Of a DNA stretch of 64,000 bases, positions 44,992 through 56,871 are shown piece by piece. The notes beneath the pieces were generated by a model that searched no databases, was not told the origin of the DNA, and saw only the letters and a list, made by a program, of their open reading frames with translations. Numbering within the stretch: position 1 is the stretch's first letter; every line of letters begins with the position of its first letter. A program made the position numbers and the translations under genes. Origin of the DNA: Microbacterium sp. cf332 (GTDB lineage Bacteria; Actinomycetota; Actinomycetes; Actinomycetales; Microbacteriaceae); contig NZ_FNKN01000001.1 of the NCBI RefSeq assembly GCF_900102175.1, positions 620,001 through 684,000 of the forward strand, in the 5' to 3' direction.

Positions 44992-47136
44992 ATGACCTAC
45001 GACGACATCGACTTCTCCCCCCTCGACGCGCTCACCGGTGACGAGGTCGTCACGCACTCGCTGGTGCGCGACGTCCGGCTCGCCTCGGGCCGCACGCTCG
45101 CGCTCATCACCCTCGACAACGGCCGAGACCATACCCGTCCCAACACGCTCGGCCCCGCGACCCTTGCGGAGCTGGGCGGCGTGCTCGATGCGCTTGCAGC
45201 GCGGGCCGCGGCCGGCGAGATCGACGCGGTGGGCATCACGGGCAAGCAGTACATCCTGGCCGCCGGTGCCGACCTCTCCGACGTCTCGCGCCTGCCCTCG
45301 CCCGAGATCGCCAAGCTCGTCGCGCAGCGCGGACACCAGGTTCTCGGTCGACTCTCGCAGCTCGGCGTGCCGTCATTCGCCTTCGTGAACGGTCTCGCGC
45401 TCGGCGGCGGTCTCGAGATCGCGCTCAACAGCACCTACCGCACCGTCGACGCATCCGCGGCGGCCATCGCACTGCCCGAGGTGTTCCTCGGTCTCATCCC
45501 CGGCTGGGGCGGCGCCTACCTGCTGCCGAACCTGATCGGCATCGAGAACGCGCTCGAGGTGATCATCAGCAACCCGCTGAAGCAGAACCGCGTGCTCAAG
45601 CCGCAGCAGGCGTTCGAGCTCGGCATCATGGACGCGATCTTCCCTGCGGTCAGCTACCTCGAGGACTCCCTCGCCTGGGCGGACCGGGTGCTCTCGGGCA
45701 CCGTGTCCGTCTCGCGCAAGAACGAGCCGGGCAAGCTCGAACGGCTGACGAAATGGCCCATCGCCGTCAAGGTCGCCCGGGGCATGCTCGAGTCGAAGAT
45801 CGGCACGGTGCCGGTGGCGCCCTACCTCGCGCTCGACCTGCTCGAGAAGGCGCGCGGCGGATCGCGCGACGACGGATTCGCCCGTGAGGACGACGCGCTC
45901 GCCCGCCTCATCTCGGGCGACCAGTTCGCTGCGTCGATGTACGCGTTCGATCTCGTGCAGAAGCGTGCGAAGCGGCCGGTGGGCGCACCCGACAAGGCGC
46001 TCGCCAAGAAGGTCACGAAGGTCGGTGTCATCGGCGCCGGCCTCATGGCCAGCCAGTTCGCGCTGCTGTTCCTCCGGCGCCTCCAAGTTCCCGTGCTGAT
46101 CACCGACCTCGACCAGGCACGCGTCGACAAGGGGCTCGCCTACATCCGCGAGGAGATCGGCAAGCTCGAGACGAAGGGCCGCATCGACTCCGACACCGCC
46201 GGCAAGCTCCGTTCGCTCGTCCACGGCACCGTCGACAAGACCGAGTACGCCGACTGCGACTTCGTCATCGAGGCCGTGTTCGAGGAGGTCGGGGTCAAGC
46301 AGCAGGTGTTCGGCGAGATCGAGAAGATCGTCGCCGATGACGCGATCCTCGCGACGAACACGTCGTCGCTGTCGGTCGAGGAGATCGGCGCCGGGCTCGC
46401 CCACCCCGAGCGGCTGGTCGGCTTCCATTTCTTCAACCCCGTCGCGGTGATGCCGCTGATCGAGATCGTGCGCACACCGCAGACGACGGATGCTGCTCTG
46501 TCGACCGCGTTCGTCGTCGCGAAGGGCCTCGGCAAGAACGCCGTCCTCACTGCCGACGCGCCGGGCTTCGTCGTCAACCGCCTTCTCGCGAAGGTCATGG
46601 GCGAAGCGGCTCGGGCTGTCTACGAGGGCACCCCGCTGGCGGACGTCGAGAAGGCCTTCGCACCGCTCGGCCTGCCCATGGGACCGTTCCAGCTCATCGA
46701 CCTGGTCGGATGGAAGGTCGCGGCGCACGTGCAGGACACGATGACCTCGGCCTTCCCCGACCGCTTCTACGCGAACGAGAATTTCCACCGACTCGCCGAG
46801 CTGACGGACGTCGTCGAGAAGGACAAGGGCGGCCGCGTCACCGGCTTCACGAAGGCGGCGGAGAAGATCGCGAAGAAGGCGATCGGCTCGACGCCGGTGT
46901 CGGCGGACACGATCCTGCAGCGCGTGCAGGACGGTCTGGCGCAGGAGATCAAGATCATGCTCGACGAGGGGGTCGTCCCCGAGGTCCAGGACATCGACCT
47001 GTGCCTCATCCTGGGTGCCGGCTGGCCCTTCATCGACGGAGGAGCCTCGCCCTACCTCGACCGCGAGGGCGCGTCTGATCGCGCGTTCGGCGACACGTTC
47101 CATCACCCGCCGATCCGCGGCATCGCGCACCGCTGA
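44992..47136 (+). CDS. fadB: enoyl-CoA hydratase / 3-hydroxyacyl-CoA dehydrogenase (FadB-type)
   Basis: A 714-residue two-domain enzyme. The N-terminal crotonase domain has AAGADLSDVSRL and NGLALGGGLEIALNSTYR with oxyanion residues and LPEVFLGLIPGWGGAYLLP. The NAD domain has GVIGAGLMASQFALLF, in which the third glycine of the usual GxGxxG is alanine, then NTSSLSVEEI and VGFHFFNPVAVMPLIEIV with the catalytic histidine. Such proteins do hydration and dehydrogenation together. The upstream open frame overlaps fadA; the start at 44992 is chosen. Confidence 0.93.
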   Translation: MTYDDIDFSPLDALTGDEVVTHSLVRDVRLASGRTLALITLDNGRDHTRPNTLGPATLAELGGVLDALAARAAAGEIDAVGITGKQYILAAGADLSDVSRLPSPEIAKLVAQRGHQVLGRLSQLGVPSFAFVNGLALGGGLEIALNSTYRTVDASAAAIALPEVFLGLIPGWGGAYLLPNLIGIENALEVIISNPLKQNRVLKPQQAFELGIMDAIFPAVSYLEDSLAWADRVLSGTVSVSRKNEPGKLERLTKWPIAVKVARGMLESKIGTVPVAPYLALDLLEKARGGSRDDGFAREDDALARLISGDQFAASMYAFDLVQKRAKRPVGAPDKALAKKVTKVGVIGAGLMASQFALLFLRRLQVPVLITDLDQARVDKGLAYIREEIGKLETKGRIDSDTAGKLRSLVHGTVDKTEYADCDFVIEAVFEEVGVKQQVFGEIEKIVADDAILATNTSSLSVEEIGAGLAHPERLVGFHFFNPVAVMPLIEIVRTPQTTDAALSTAFVVAKGLGKNAVLTADAPGFVVNRLLAKVMGEAARAVYEGTPLADVEKAFAPLGLPMGPFQLIDLVGWKVAAHVQDTMTSAFPDRFYANENFHRLAELTDVVEKDKGGRVTGFTKAAEKIAKKAIGSTPVSADTILQRVQDGLAQEIKIMLDEGVVPEVQDIDLCLILGAGWPFIDGGASPYLDREGASDRAFGDTFHHPPIRGIAHR

Positions 47137-47155
47137 CGCCGCGCGCGACGTCGCC

Positions 47156-47194
47156 GACGAGGACCCCCTGGCAGCACGCCGCGGGGTCCTCGTC
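47156..47194. terminator. bidirectional terminator between fadB and pepN
   Basis: A 12-bp perfect inverted repeat (GACGAGGACCCC at 47156-47167 and complement at 47183-47194) with a 15-nt loop, in the 61-nt gap between the convergent fadB and pepN genes. Confidence 0.75.
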
Positions 47195-47197
47195 GTG

Positions 47198-49702
47198 TCA
47201 GGCCGCGGGACTGCTCCGCAGGCTCTGCACCCGGAGGTCGCGCTCGCGGACATCGCGCTGCTCGATCACGATGCGCCGCAGTGCGGCCGGCGCCCCGGGG
47301 TGCTCGGCGAGCCACGCCGTCGCCGCCGCCAGGTCGTCCGTCGCGGGGAACAGTCCGCGCACGAGTCGGCGCGCGATCTCGATGCTCCGGGTCTCCCAGA
47401 CCTCGCCGATGCGCGAGAAGTAGTCGCCGTCGAAGGCTGCGATGAGATCGCGTCGCCCACCGGCGCGCACGCCCGCGATGGTTGCGTCGAGCTCGTCGTT
47501 CGACAGGGTCTCGTCCGTCCACGCCGCCACCCACGCGGCCTCGCGCACCGCAGCCTCCGGCACTGCGGCTCGGGCAGCGCGGTGCGATCGCCGCCCTTTC
47601 GCGGTATCGTCGCGGAGCAGCTCGGCGTCGATCTCGGCGGGGCCGGCCTCGCCCGTCGCGGCGAGCGCGAACAGCCAGCTCCATCGCAGGTCCGCATCGA
47701 GCACGAGACCGTCGGGGAGCTGCCCGTCGCCGGCGAGCAGCCGGCTCAACGACGCCGCACGCCCGGCATCCACCGCCGCGGCGGCGGCCAGGGCACGCGC
47801 CCAGACGAGCTGGGCGTCCGTCCCGGGGCGGGCTTGGTGCAGGGACAGCCAGACGGTCTCCAGCCATTGCGCGGCGAGCGAGTCGCGCTGCGCAGGGGCG
47901 GCGTAATGGGCGATCGCGTAGTCGGCATGCGCGACCGCGTCGGTGAGGAGGCCGACGTGGGTCTCGGCGGCGGCGTGCACTCTGACGATCGCGAGGTAGC
48001 GCGCCACGTCGAGTCGACCGTCGCGCACCGCGTTCCAGAGAGCGGCCCACGCCACCGAGCGAGCGAGCGGGTCGCCGATGGTCGAGAGCGAGAGCTCGAG
48101 CGCTGCCGTCGTGTCATCGTCGAGGCGCACCTTCGCATAGGTGCGGTCGTCGTCGTTCGGGATGATCAGGCCCGCGGCATCCCCGGGCAGCGGCGTCCGG
48201 GCGCCGACGAGGTCGAGCTCGACCCCACCCTCACGGCGAAGCACACCCTCCGACTCCGCATACCGTCCGATCGTCACGCGGTGCGGCCGAGGGTCGGTCT
48301 GCACGACGGTGACGCCGCCCGTTCCGTCACGCTCGACCGAGAGATCCGACATCCCCGTGGTCTCGAGCCAGGCGCGACTCCAGGCCCGCAGGTCGCGTCC
48401 AGAGGCGTGCTCGAGCGCTTCCAGCAGATCAGCGAGCGTGGTGTTCCCGTAGACGTTGGCGGCGAAGTACTCGCGCGCGCCGGCGAAGAACGCCTCCTCA
48501 CCCACGTACGCGACGAGCTGCTTGAGCACGGACGCTCCCTTGGCGTACGTGATCCCGTCGAAGTTGAGCTTGGCCGCCTGCAGATCGGGGATGTCTGCCA
48601 CGATCGGATGCGTGGTCGGAAGCTGGTCCTGCTCGTAGGCCCACCCCTTCCGCCGGCTCGCGAAGCTCACCCAGGCGTCCGGGTAGAGCCCGGTCGCGAC
48701 CGACGCGTGCGAGCCCATGAAGTCCGCGAAGGATTCCTTGAGCCACAGGTCGTCCCACCACCGCATCGTCACGAGGTCGCCGAACCACATGTGCGCCATC
48801 TCGTGGAGGATCGTGTTGGCGCGCGCCTGGCGCTGCGCCGCGGTCGCGGCCCCCCGGAAGACATACGCCTCGGTGAAGGTGACGAGCCCGGGGTTCTCCA
48901 TCGCACCGAGGTTGTACTCGGGCACGAAGATCTGGTCGTACTTGCCCCACGGATAGCCGAGCCCGAACGTCGCGCCGAAGTATGCGAGCCCGCGGCGGGT
49001 GATGTCGATGATCTCCTCGGCATCGAGGTACGGCGCCAGCGAGGCGCGGCACAGGACGCCCAGATCGACCGGTCCGTCGGGCCCGTTCCAGGCGGCCTCG
49101 ACGCGGTGGTACGGCCCGGCCGCGACGGCCGTGATGTAGCTGGAGATCGGGAGGGTCTCCGCGAACGTGACCTCGCTGCCGCCGACGAGATCCTGCCGAC
49201 CGGTCTCCGCAGCGTTCGACAGCACCCGCCAGCCCTCGGGCGCAGCCACCCGCATCCGCCAGCGCGCCTTCAGGTCGGGCTGCTCGAAACACGGGTAGAC
49301 GCGACGCGCGTCGGCGGGCTCGTACTGCGTGTACAGGTAGACGGCCCCATCGACAGGATCGACGAAGCGGTGCAGTCCCTCTCCCGAGCGGCTGTAGACG
49401 CCGCGGGCCTCGATCGTCACGGTGTTGCGTTCGGCGAGGTCTCGGATGCGGATGCGTGCCCCGTCCCATTCCACCGGCTTGCTCTCGCCGTTCACCGTGA
49501 CCGCATCGACGGTCGAACCGAGGAAGTCGACCCAGGTCTCCCCGCCAGGGGTCGCATCGAACCAGAGGGTCGCTCGCGTGCCGAATGTCGTCTCGTCGGC
49601 ACGCGGGGCGTCACGGACATCGAGGGACACCTCGATGGTGTGGACCCGGATGTCGTGTGCGCGCTGTCGAGCGTCGGTACGGGTGAGGTTGTCGCCGGTC
49701 AT
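47198..49702 (-). CDS. pepN: aminopeptidase N (M1 metallopeptidase)
   Basis: An 834-residue zinc aminopeptidase. The substrate motif is GAMENPGLVTF, and the zinc site is HEMAHMWFGDLV-x-KES (HExxH followed 18 residues later by E). The N-terminal saddle domain (HTIEVSLDVRDAP) and a long helical C-terminal ERAP1-like domain complete the protein. It is cytosolic, with no signal peptide. ATG 49702 has AAGGG against the start and is used in absence of a better site. It is divergent from the TetR gene. Confidence 0.95.
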   Translation of the reverse strand: MTGDNLTRTDARQRAHDIRVHTIEVSLDVRDAPRADETTFGTRATLWFDATPGGETWVDFLGSTVDAVTVNGESKPVEWDGARIRIRDLAERNTVTIEARGVYSRSGEGLHRFVDPVDGAVYLYTQYEPADARRVYPCFEQPDLKARWRMRVAAPEGWRVLSNAAETGRQDLVGGSEVTFAETLPISSYITAVAAGPYHRVEAAWNGPDGPVDLGVLCRASLAPYLDAEEIIDITRRGLAYFGATFGLGYPWGKYDQIFVPEYNLGAMENPGLVTFTEAYVFRGAATAAQRQARANTILHEMAHMWFGDLVTMRWWDDLWLKESFADFMGSHASVATGLYPDAWVSFASRRKGWAYEQDQLPTTHPIVADIPDLQAAKLNFDGITYAKGASVLKQLVAYVGEEAFFAGAREYFAANVYGNTTLADLLEALEHASGRDLRAWSRAWLETTGMSDLSVERDGTGGVTVVQTDPRPHRVTIGRYAESEGVLRREGGVELDLVGARTPLPGDAAGLIIPNDDDRTYAKVRLDDDTTAALELSLSTIGDPLARSVAWAALWNAVRDGRLDVARYLAIVRVHAAAETHVGLLTDAVAHADYAIAHYAAPAQRDSLAAQWLETVWLSLHQARPGTDAQLVWARALAAAAAVDAGRAASLSRLLAGDGQLPDGLVLDADLRWSWLFALAATGEAGPAEIDAELLRDDTAKGRRSHRAARAAVPEAAVREAAWVAAWTDETLSNDELDATIAGVRAGGRRDLIAAFDGDYFSRIGEVWETRSIEIARRLVRGLFPATDDLAAATAWLAEHPGAPAALRRIVIEQRDVRERDLRVQSLRSSPAA

Positions 49703-49754
49703 CCCTTCATGCTTCCACGACCGCGCGGATCGTGATGCGTCCCCGACCTGACGC

Positions 49755-49774
49755 TAGTATCTGAACATGTTCAG
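49755..49774 (+). promoter_or_regulatory. TetR promoter and operator over the start codon
   Basis: TAGTAT (49755-49760) is a -10 box 6 nt before the ATG. CTGAACATGTTCAG (49761-49774) is a perfect 14-bp palindrome centred on the start codon. A repressor bound here would block both transcription start and leaderless translation, a strong sign of autoregulation. The pepN start is 64 nt away on the other strand and may share control. Confidence 0.65.
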
Positions 49775-50444
49775 CAGCCCGGAGCCGACCGGATCCAAGC
49801 GCGATCGTACCCGCGCCCTGATCGTTGAGACCGCACTGCGCTCGTTCCGCGAACGCGGCTACGACGCGACCACCATCCGCCACATCGCATCCGAAGCCGG
49901 CGTCTCGGTCGGGACGACGAACTACCACTTCGCGTCGAAGAACGAGCTCGTGCAGGAGTTCTACCTGCAGGTCCAGCAGGCTCACCGCGCGGCCGCCCTC
50001 CCCCGCCTCGAGTCGGCGCGCGACCTCCAGGACCGGCTCGCGATCGTCTTCCACACGGGCCTCGATCAGCTCACGCCGACGCATGGCCATGCGCCCGAGT
50101 TCCTGACGGCCGCCGTCTCGCCGCGATCGTCGATCAATCCGCTGTCGCCCGAGTCGAACGCCTCGCTCGCGATCGTGGAAGACCTCTTCCGCGTCGCCGT
50201 CGACGAGGCGGACCACAAGCTTCCGAGGGACATCGCGGAAGCGCTGCCCGGCGCGCTCGTTCTCGCGCATCTCCTGCTCGCGATGTACTGGGTCTACGAC
50301 GATTCCGATGACCAGGCGAAGACGCGGCGTCTGCTCGACAAGGGCTTGGCGCTGCTCGCGATGGCGCTCCCGCTGGCCCGCCTCCCGATGCTGCGACGGC
50401 CGCTGCGGGAGCTCCTCGACCTCATCGCCGAGGCCCGCTCGTGA
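49767..50444 (+). CDS. TetR-family transcriptional regulator
   Basis: A 225-residue TetR-type repressor. The N-terminal helix-turn-helix is TTIRHIASEAGVSVGTTNYHFASKNELVQEFY (about residues 37-68), and the C-terminal ligand-binding part is helical. The ligand is unknown. The probable operator lies on its own start codon. The next gene, a membrane protein, overlaps its stop by about 4 nt and is likely cotranscribed, so it may be a regulated target. Confidence 0.9.
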   Translation: MFSSPEPTGSKRDRTRALIVETALRSFRERGYDATTIRHIASEAGVSVGTTNYHFASKNELVQEFYLQVQQAHRAAALPRLESARDLQDRLAIVFHTGLDQLTPTHGHAPEFLTAAVSPRSSINPLSPESNASLAIVEDLFRVAVDEADHKLPRDIAEALPGALVLAHLLLAMYWVYDDSDDQAKTRRLLDKGLALLAMALPLARLPMLRRPLRELLDLIAEARS

Positions 50445-51043
50445 TGGTCGCCGGCCCCCTCCCGCCGCCCGCGTCCCGGAGAGACTCGCCTCGCACGGAT
50501 GCCGAACCTCTCGCGTTCACCCGTACCGAGTTCCTGGCGGGCACGGCGCGCGCGTGGGGCGCGACGACGCTGCTGCTCGTCCTCGCCTGGGCGGTGCTGA
50601 CGGGCGGCTTCAGCTTGGTCGTGGGCACCGTGGTGATCGTGCTCGCCTCGCTCCCCGCTGTCGTGATCGGCTCCCCCGGCGCCTACGCACTCGGTCGCCT
50701 CCTGCGACGTTCGCCGCGTGTCGGCGCGCATCTGTTCGCTTTCACGGCGTACGGCGCGCTGGTCGGCGTCGTCACCACGGCCATCGCCCTCCGCGCGTTC
50801 ACCGGCGACTCGGGCGACGGGTGGGTCGGGTCGATCGCCTTCCTCGTCAACGTGCCTCTCAGCGCCATCGGACTCGCAGGAGCGTGGTTCATCACCATGC
50901 GGCGAGCCCTGCGCCTCGACGCCGCGGGGTTCGGCGAGGTTGCGCCGACCCCGGATGCGGACGCCGCAGCAGAGGACGCGCTCGACGAGCGCTACCGCGT
51001 CATCGATCCCGGCCGACGACGTCCTCAGCGGCCGCGGGGCTGA
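50441..51043 (+). CDS. multi-pass membrane protein of unknown function
   Basis: A 200-residue protein with about four transmembrane helices (TTLLLVLAWAVLTGGFSLVVG, VIVLASLPAVVIGSPGA, LFAFTAYGALVGVVTTAIAL, IAFLVNVPLSAIGLAGAWFI). Both ends are charged and disordered. No family motif is clear. The start is GTG 50441 or ATG 50444, both overlapping the TetR stop. Its 3' end overlaps the convergent dxs by 19 nt. A membrane target of the TetR regulator is the likeliest guess. Confidence 0.75.
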   Translation: MMVAGPLPPPASRRDSPRTDAEPLAFTRTEFLAGTARAWGATTLLLVLAWAVLTGGFSLVVGTVVIVLASLPAVVIGSPGAYALGRLLRRSPRVGAHLFAFTAYGALVGVVTTAIALRAFTGDSGDGWVGSIAFLVNVPLSAIGLAGAWFITMRRALRLDAAGFGEVAPTPDADAAAEDALDERYRVIDPGRRRPQRPRG

Positions 51044-53013
51044 GGCTCGCCGTCGCTCGCGTCCGCGCGGCCCGGCGCGTCAGCGGCATCCGCCCAGTCC
51101 GACCCGGCATCCGCACTCGGGCGCGCGATGGGGATGCGGGTGCCGAGGACCTGCGCGACGACGTCGTGGGCGATCTTCGCGGCCGTCAGGCCCGCGTCAT
51201 CGAGGATCTCGTCGCGCTCTGCGTGATCGATGAACTCGTCGGGCAGTCCGAGCTCATCGACGGCCGTGTCGATGCCGGCCTCGCGAAGCACCTGGCGGAT
51301 GCGCGTGCCGACACCCCCGACACGGATCCCGTCCTCGATCGTGATGACCAGCCGGTGCTCCGCCGCGAGGTCGACGACGGAGCTCGCGACCGGGACCACC
51401 CAACGCGGGTCGATCACGGTCGCGCCGATCCCCTGCGCTCGCAGCCGCTCGGCGACCTCGATGCCGAGACGCGCCATCGGACCGATGCCCACGATGAGGA
51501 CATCCTCCGATTCGCCGCGCACCAGCACGTCGGTCCCGTCTTCCCGACGCTCGAGAGCCGGCAGATCGTCGCCGACCGAGCCTTTCGGGTATCGCACCAC
51601 GGTGGGCGCGTCCTCGATCTCGACGGCCTCTCGGAAGACCTCCCGCAGTCGCTCGGCGTCGCGAGGGGCTGCGATGCGGATGCCGGGCACGAGCTGGAGC
51701 ATCGCGAGGTCCCAGATGCCGTGGTGGCTGGGGCCGTCGGGACCGGTCACGCCCGCGCGATCGAGGACGAACGTGACGCCGGCGCGGTGCAGCGCGACGT
51801 CCATCATCATCTGGTCGAACGCACGATTCATGAACGTCGCGTAGATCGCCACGACGGGATGCAGCCCGCCGAAGGCGAGGCCCGCGGACGCCGCGACCGC
51901 ATGTTGTTCGGCGATGCCGACGTCGAGCACCCGGTCGGGAAAACGCTGTGCGAAGGGCAGCAGCCCCGTCGGCCGCAGCATCGCGGCGGTGATCGCGACG
52001 ACATCGTCGCGGCGCTCACCAGCCGACACGAGCTCTTCGGCGAACACGTCTGTCCAGCTCGTCTTGCCGCCGGACGAGACCGGCTGGCCCGTCGCAGGGT
52101 CGATTCTGCCGACGGCGTGGAACTGGTCGGCCTCGTCGAGGCGGGCGGGCGCGTAACCGCGGCCCTTCTCGGTGATCGCATGGACGATGACGGGGGCACC
52201 GTACGACTTCGCCAGGCGCAGGGTCTCGATCATCGCCTCGAGGTCGTGCCCGTCGACCGGGCCCAGGTACTTGATGTCGAGGTTCGAGTACAGCGCCTCG
52301 TTGTTGACGAACCTGGAGAGGAACCCGTGCGTGCCGCCCCGCAGACCGCGATAGACGGCCCGCGCCGCCGGTCCGAGTCGACCGAAGAGCGAGGCCGAGC
52401 CTTCGTGCAGCGACCGGTACCCCTCGGTGGTACGCACCTTGTTCAGGAAGCGGGCCATGCCGCCGATCGTCGGGGCGTAGGAGCGCCCGTTGTCGTTGAC
52501 GACGATGACGAGGTTGCGGTCGTTGTCGTCGGAGATGTTGTTGAGCGCCTCCCAGGTCATCCCGCCCGTCAAGGAGCCGTCGCCGACCACCGCGACGACA
52601 TGACGATCGGTGCGACCCGTGCGGGCGAAGGCCCGCGAGATGCCGTCGGCCCAGCTGAGGGAGCTCGACGCATGGGATGACTCCACCACGTCGTGCTCAC
52701 TCTCGTGGCGCTGCGGGTAGCCCGCCAGACCGCCGCGGGAACGGAGCCGGGTGAAATCCTGTCGCCCCGTGACGAGCTTGTGGACGTAGGACTGATGCCC
52801 CGTGTCGAAGACGACGGGGTCGTTGGGAGAGTCGAAGACACGGTGGATCGCGAGCGTCAGCTCGACCACGCCGAGATTGGGCCCGAGGTGACCGCCGCTG
52901 CGGGCGACGTTCTCGATGAGGAACGCGCGGATCTCATCGGCGAGCTGCTCGAGCTGCGGGATCGAGAGACCGTCGAGGTCGCGCGGGTGCGAGATCGAGG
53001 AGAGCAGCGACAT
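51025..53013 (-). CDS. dxs: 1-deoxy-D-xylulose-5-phosphate synthase
   Basis: A 662-residue DXS, the first enzyme of the MEP isoprenoid pathway (pyruvate and glyceraldehyde 3-phosphate to DXP). The TPP motif is VVGDGSLTGGMTWEALNN with the later N; HVVEL-like glutamate region (DVGIAEQHAVAASAGLAF) and the transketolase C-domain are intact. The N-terminus HLGPNLGVVELT carries the catalytic histidine. The ATG has AAGGAGGAG about 6 nt upstream. Candidate -10 is TAGACT at 53043-53048. Confidence 0.96.
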   Translation of the reverse strand: MSLLSSISHPRDLDGLSIPQLEQLADEIRAFLIENVARSGGHLGPNLGVVELTLAIHRVFDSPNDPVVFDTGHQSYVHKLVTGRQDFTRLRSRGGLAGYPQRHESEHDVVESSHASSSLSWADGISRAFARTGRTDRHVVAVVGDGSLTGGMTWEALNNISDDNDRNLVIVVNDNGRSYAPTIGGMARFLNKVRTTEGYRSLHEGSASLFGRLGPAARAVYRGLRGGTHGFLSRFVNNEALYSNLDIKYLGPVDGHDLEAMIETLRLAKSYGAPVIVHAITEKGRGYAPARLDEADQFHAVGRIDPATGQPVSSGGKTSWTDVFAEELVSAGERRDDVVAITAAMLRPTGLLPFAQRFPDRVLDVGIAEQHAVAASAGLAFGGLHPVVAIYATFMNRAFDQMMMDVALHRAGVTFVLDRAGVTGPDGPSHHGIWDLAMLQLVPGIRIAAPRDAERLREVFREAVEIEDAPTVVRYPKGSVGDDLPALERREDGTDVLVRGESEDVLIVGIGPMARLGIEVAERLRAQGIGATVIDPRWVVPVASSVVDLAAEHRLVITIEDGIRVGGVGTRIRQVLREAGIDTAVDELGLPDEFIDHAERDEILDDAGLTAAKIAHDVVAQVLGTRIPIARPSADAGSDWADAADAPGRADASDGEPQPRGR

Positions 53014-53060
53014 CGTGCTCCTCCTTCCATCGGGTGCCGGTAAGTCTAATCAGCGGGATG

Positions 53061-53097
53061 CACGAGAGGCCGGAGCTCGACGCTCCGGCCTCTCGTG
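53061..53097 (-). terminator. aconitase transcription terminator
   Basis: A 16-bp perfect inverted repeat (53061-53076 and 53082-53097, arm beginning CACGAGAGGCCGGAGC) with a 5-nt loop, about 20 nt after the acnA stop, lying upstream of the dxs promoter. No T tract follows, but the stem is very strong. Confidence 0.75.
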
Positions 53098-53116
53098 GGC
53101 TCTGCAGGTGGCGGGT

Positions 53117-55975
<2,859 letters not shown>

Positions 55976-56082
55976 GTCTGCTCTCCTTCATCGGCGGGCC
56001 GCGCGCTCGCGCGCGCTGTCCCCATCATCCCCCCGCCCCACCCGTTGATCCAGTGAGGCGACCCTTAGTCGAGAAGGGGGAA

Positions 56083-56106
56083 ATTTATCTTGACGTCAAG
56101 ATAAAT
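56083..56106. promoter_or_regulatory. 24-bp perfect AT-rich palindrome upstream of acnA
   Basis: A perfect inverted repeat with half-site ATTTATCTTGAC and its mirror, AT-rich in an otherwise GC-rich genome. It lies 108-131 nt before acnA and just after the stop of DUF3159. The TTGACG at its centre could act as a -35 box. Size and symmetry fit a dimeric winged-helix (MarR/GntR-type) repressor; the regulator gene is not in the window. The AT-rich flanks extend to 56110. Confidence 0.6.
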
Positions 56107-56109
56107 ATA

Positions 56110-56871
56110 TCACTCGGGACGCGGCTTGTAGAGCGCCCGGACCGCGAGCCACGTGACCGCCGCGAGGGGCGCGAAGAGCGGCAGTCCCATGACCAGCTTC
56201 AGCGTGCCCAAGGCGGCGACCTCGTCGGCGAAGTAGAGCGGGAGCTGCACGGCGAGGCGCAGATAGAAGAGCGCCGCCCACGCGATCGCCAGCCAGAAGT
56301 ACACGCGCCGCTTGCGCTTGTCGCGGCGCCACGCGACTCCCTCGTTCATGAGGAAGCCGGCTGCGAGCCCGATGAGCGACCACCCGATGAGCGCCGAGAC
56401 GAGGAAGGCGGTGCCGTAGGCGGCGTTCGTGATGAGCCCGGGGACGAAATTGTCCTGACCGCGGCCGGTGAGCAGCGCGAGCCCCGCGGCGACCGCGGTA
56501 GCGACGAGCCCGCCGAAGGCCGCGCCCGCCGGACCTCGCTGCACCAGTCGCAGGAGCGTGAAGGCAGCGGCGACCCCGACCGACAAGCCGAGCGACAGCC
56601 AGAGGTCCGCCTCGCGGGTCTGCGGGTCGGTCGTGAGCGTGAACACGACGATGAAGACGAGGCCGGGCAGAACGGCCTCGACGATGCCGCGGAATCCGCC
56701 CATCGCGCGCCAGACGACCCCGCCCGTCGACGCCTCGGCAGTCGGGTCGAAGCCTGCCTTCCGCGCCGCCTCGCCGAGCGCGGCGCCGAGCAGACCCGAC
56801 GTCGACGGAGCCGGCGGCTCGAGATCGGCGGGACGCTCGGGGGCGCCCTCGGGTCGCTCGTCGGTGCTCAC
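56110..56871 (-). CDS. DUF3159 membrane protein
   Basis: A 253-residue actinobacterial DUF3159 protein with about six transmembrane helices (IVEAVLPGLVFIVVFTL, LWLSLGLSVGVAAAFTLLRL, and others). The N-terminal ~45 residues are a disordered cytoplasmic tail. Function unknown. It starts at GTG 56871, overlapping the DUF3710 stop by 4 nt; the frame is open further up, inside DUF3710. It is the last gene of the dut-DUF3710-DUF3159 group. Confidence 0.85.
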   Translation of the reverse strand: MSTDERPEGAPERPADLEPPAPSTSGLLGAALGEAARKAGFDPTAEASTGGVVWRAMGGFRGIVEAVLPGLVFIVVFTLTTDPQTREADLWLSLGLSVGVAAAFTLLRLVQRGPAGAAFGGLVATAVAAGLALLTGRGQDNFVPGLITNAAYGTAFLVSALIGWSLIGLAAGFLMNEGVAWRRDKRKRRVYFWLAIAWAALFYLRLAVQLPLYFADEVAALGTLKLVMGLPLFAPLAAVTWLAVRALYKPRPE

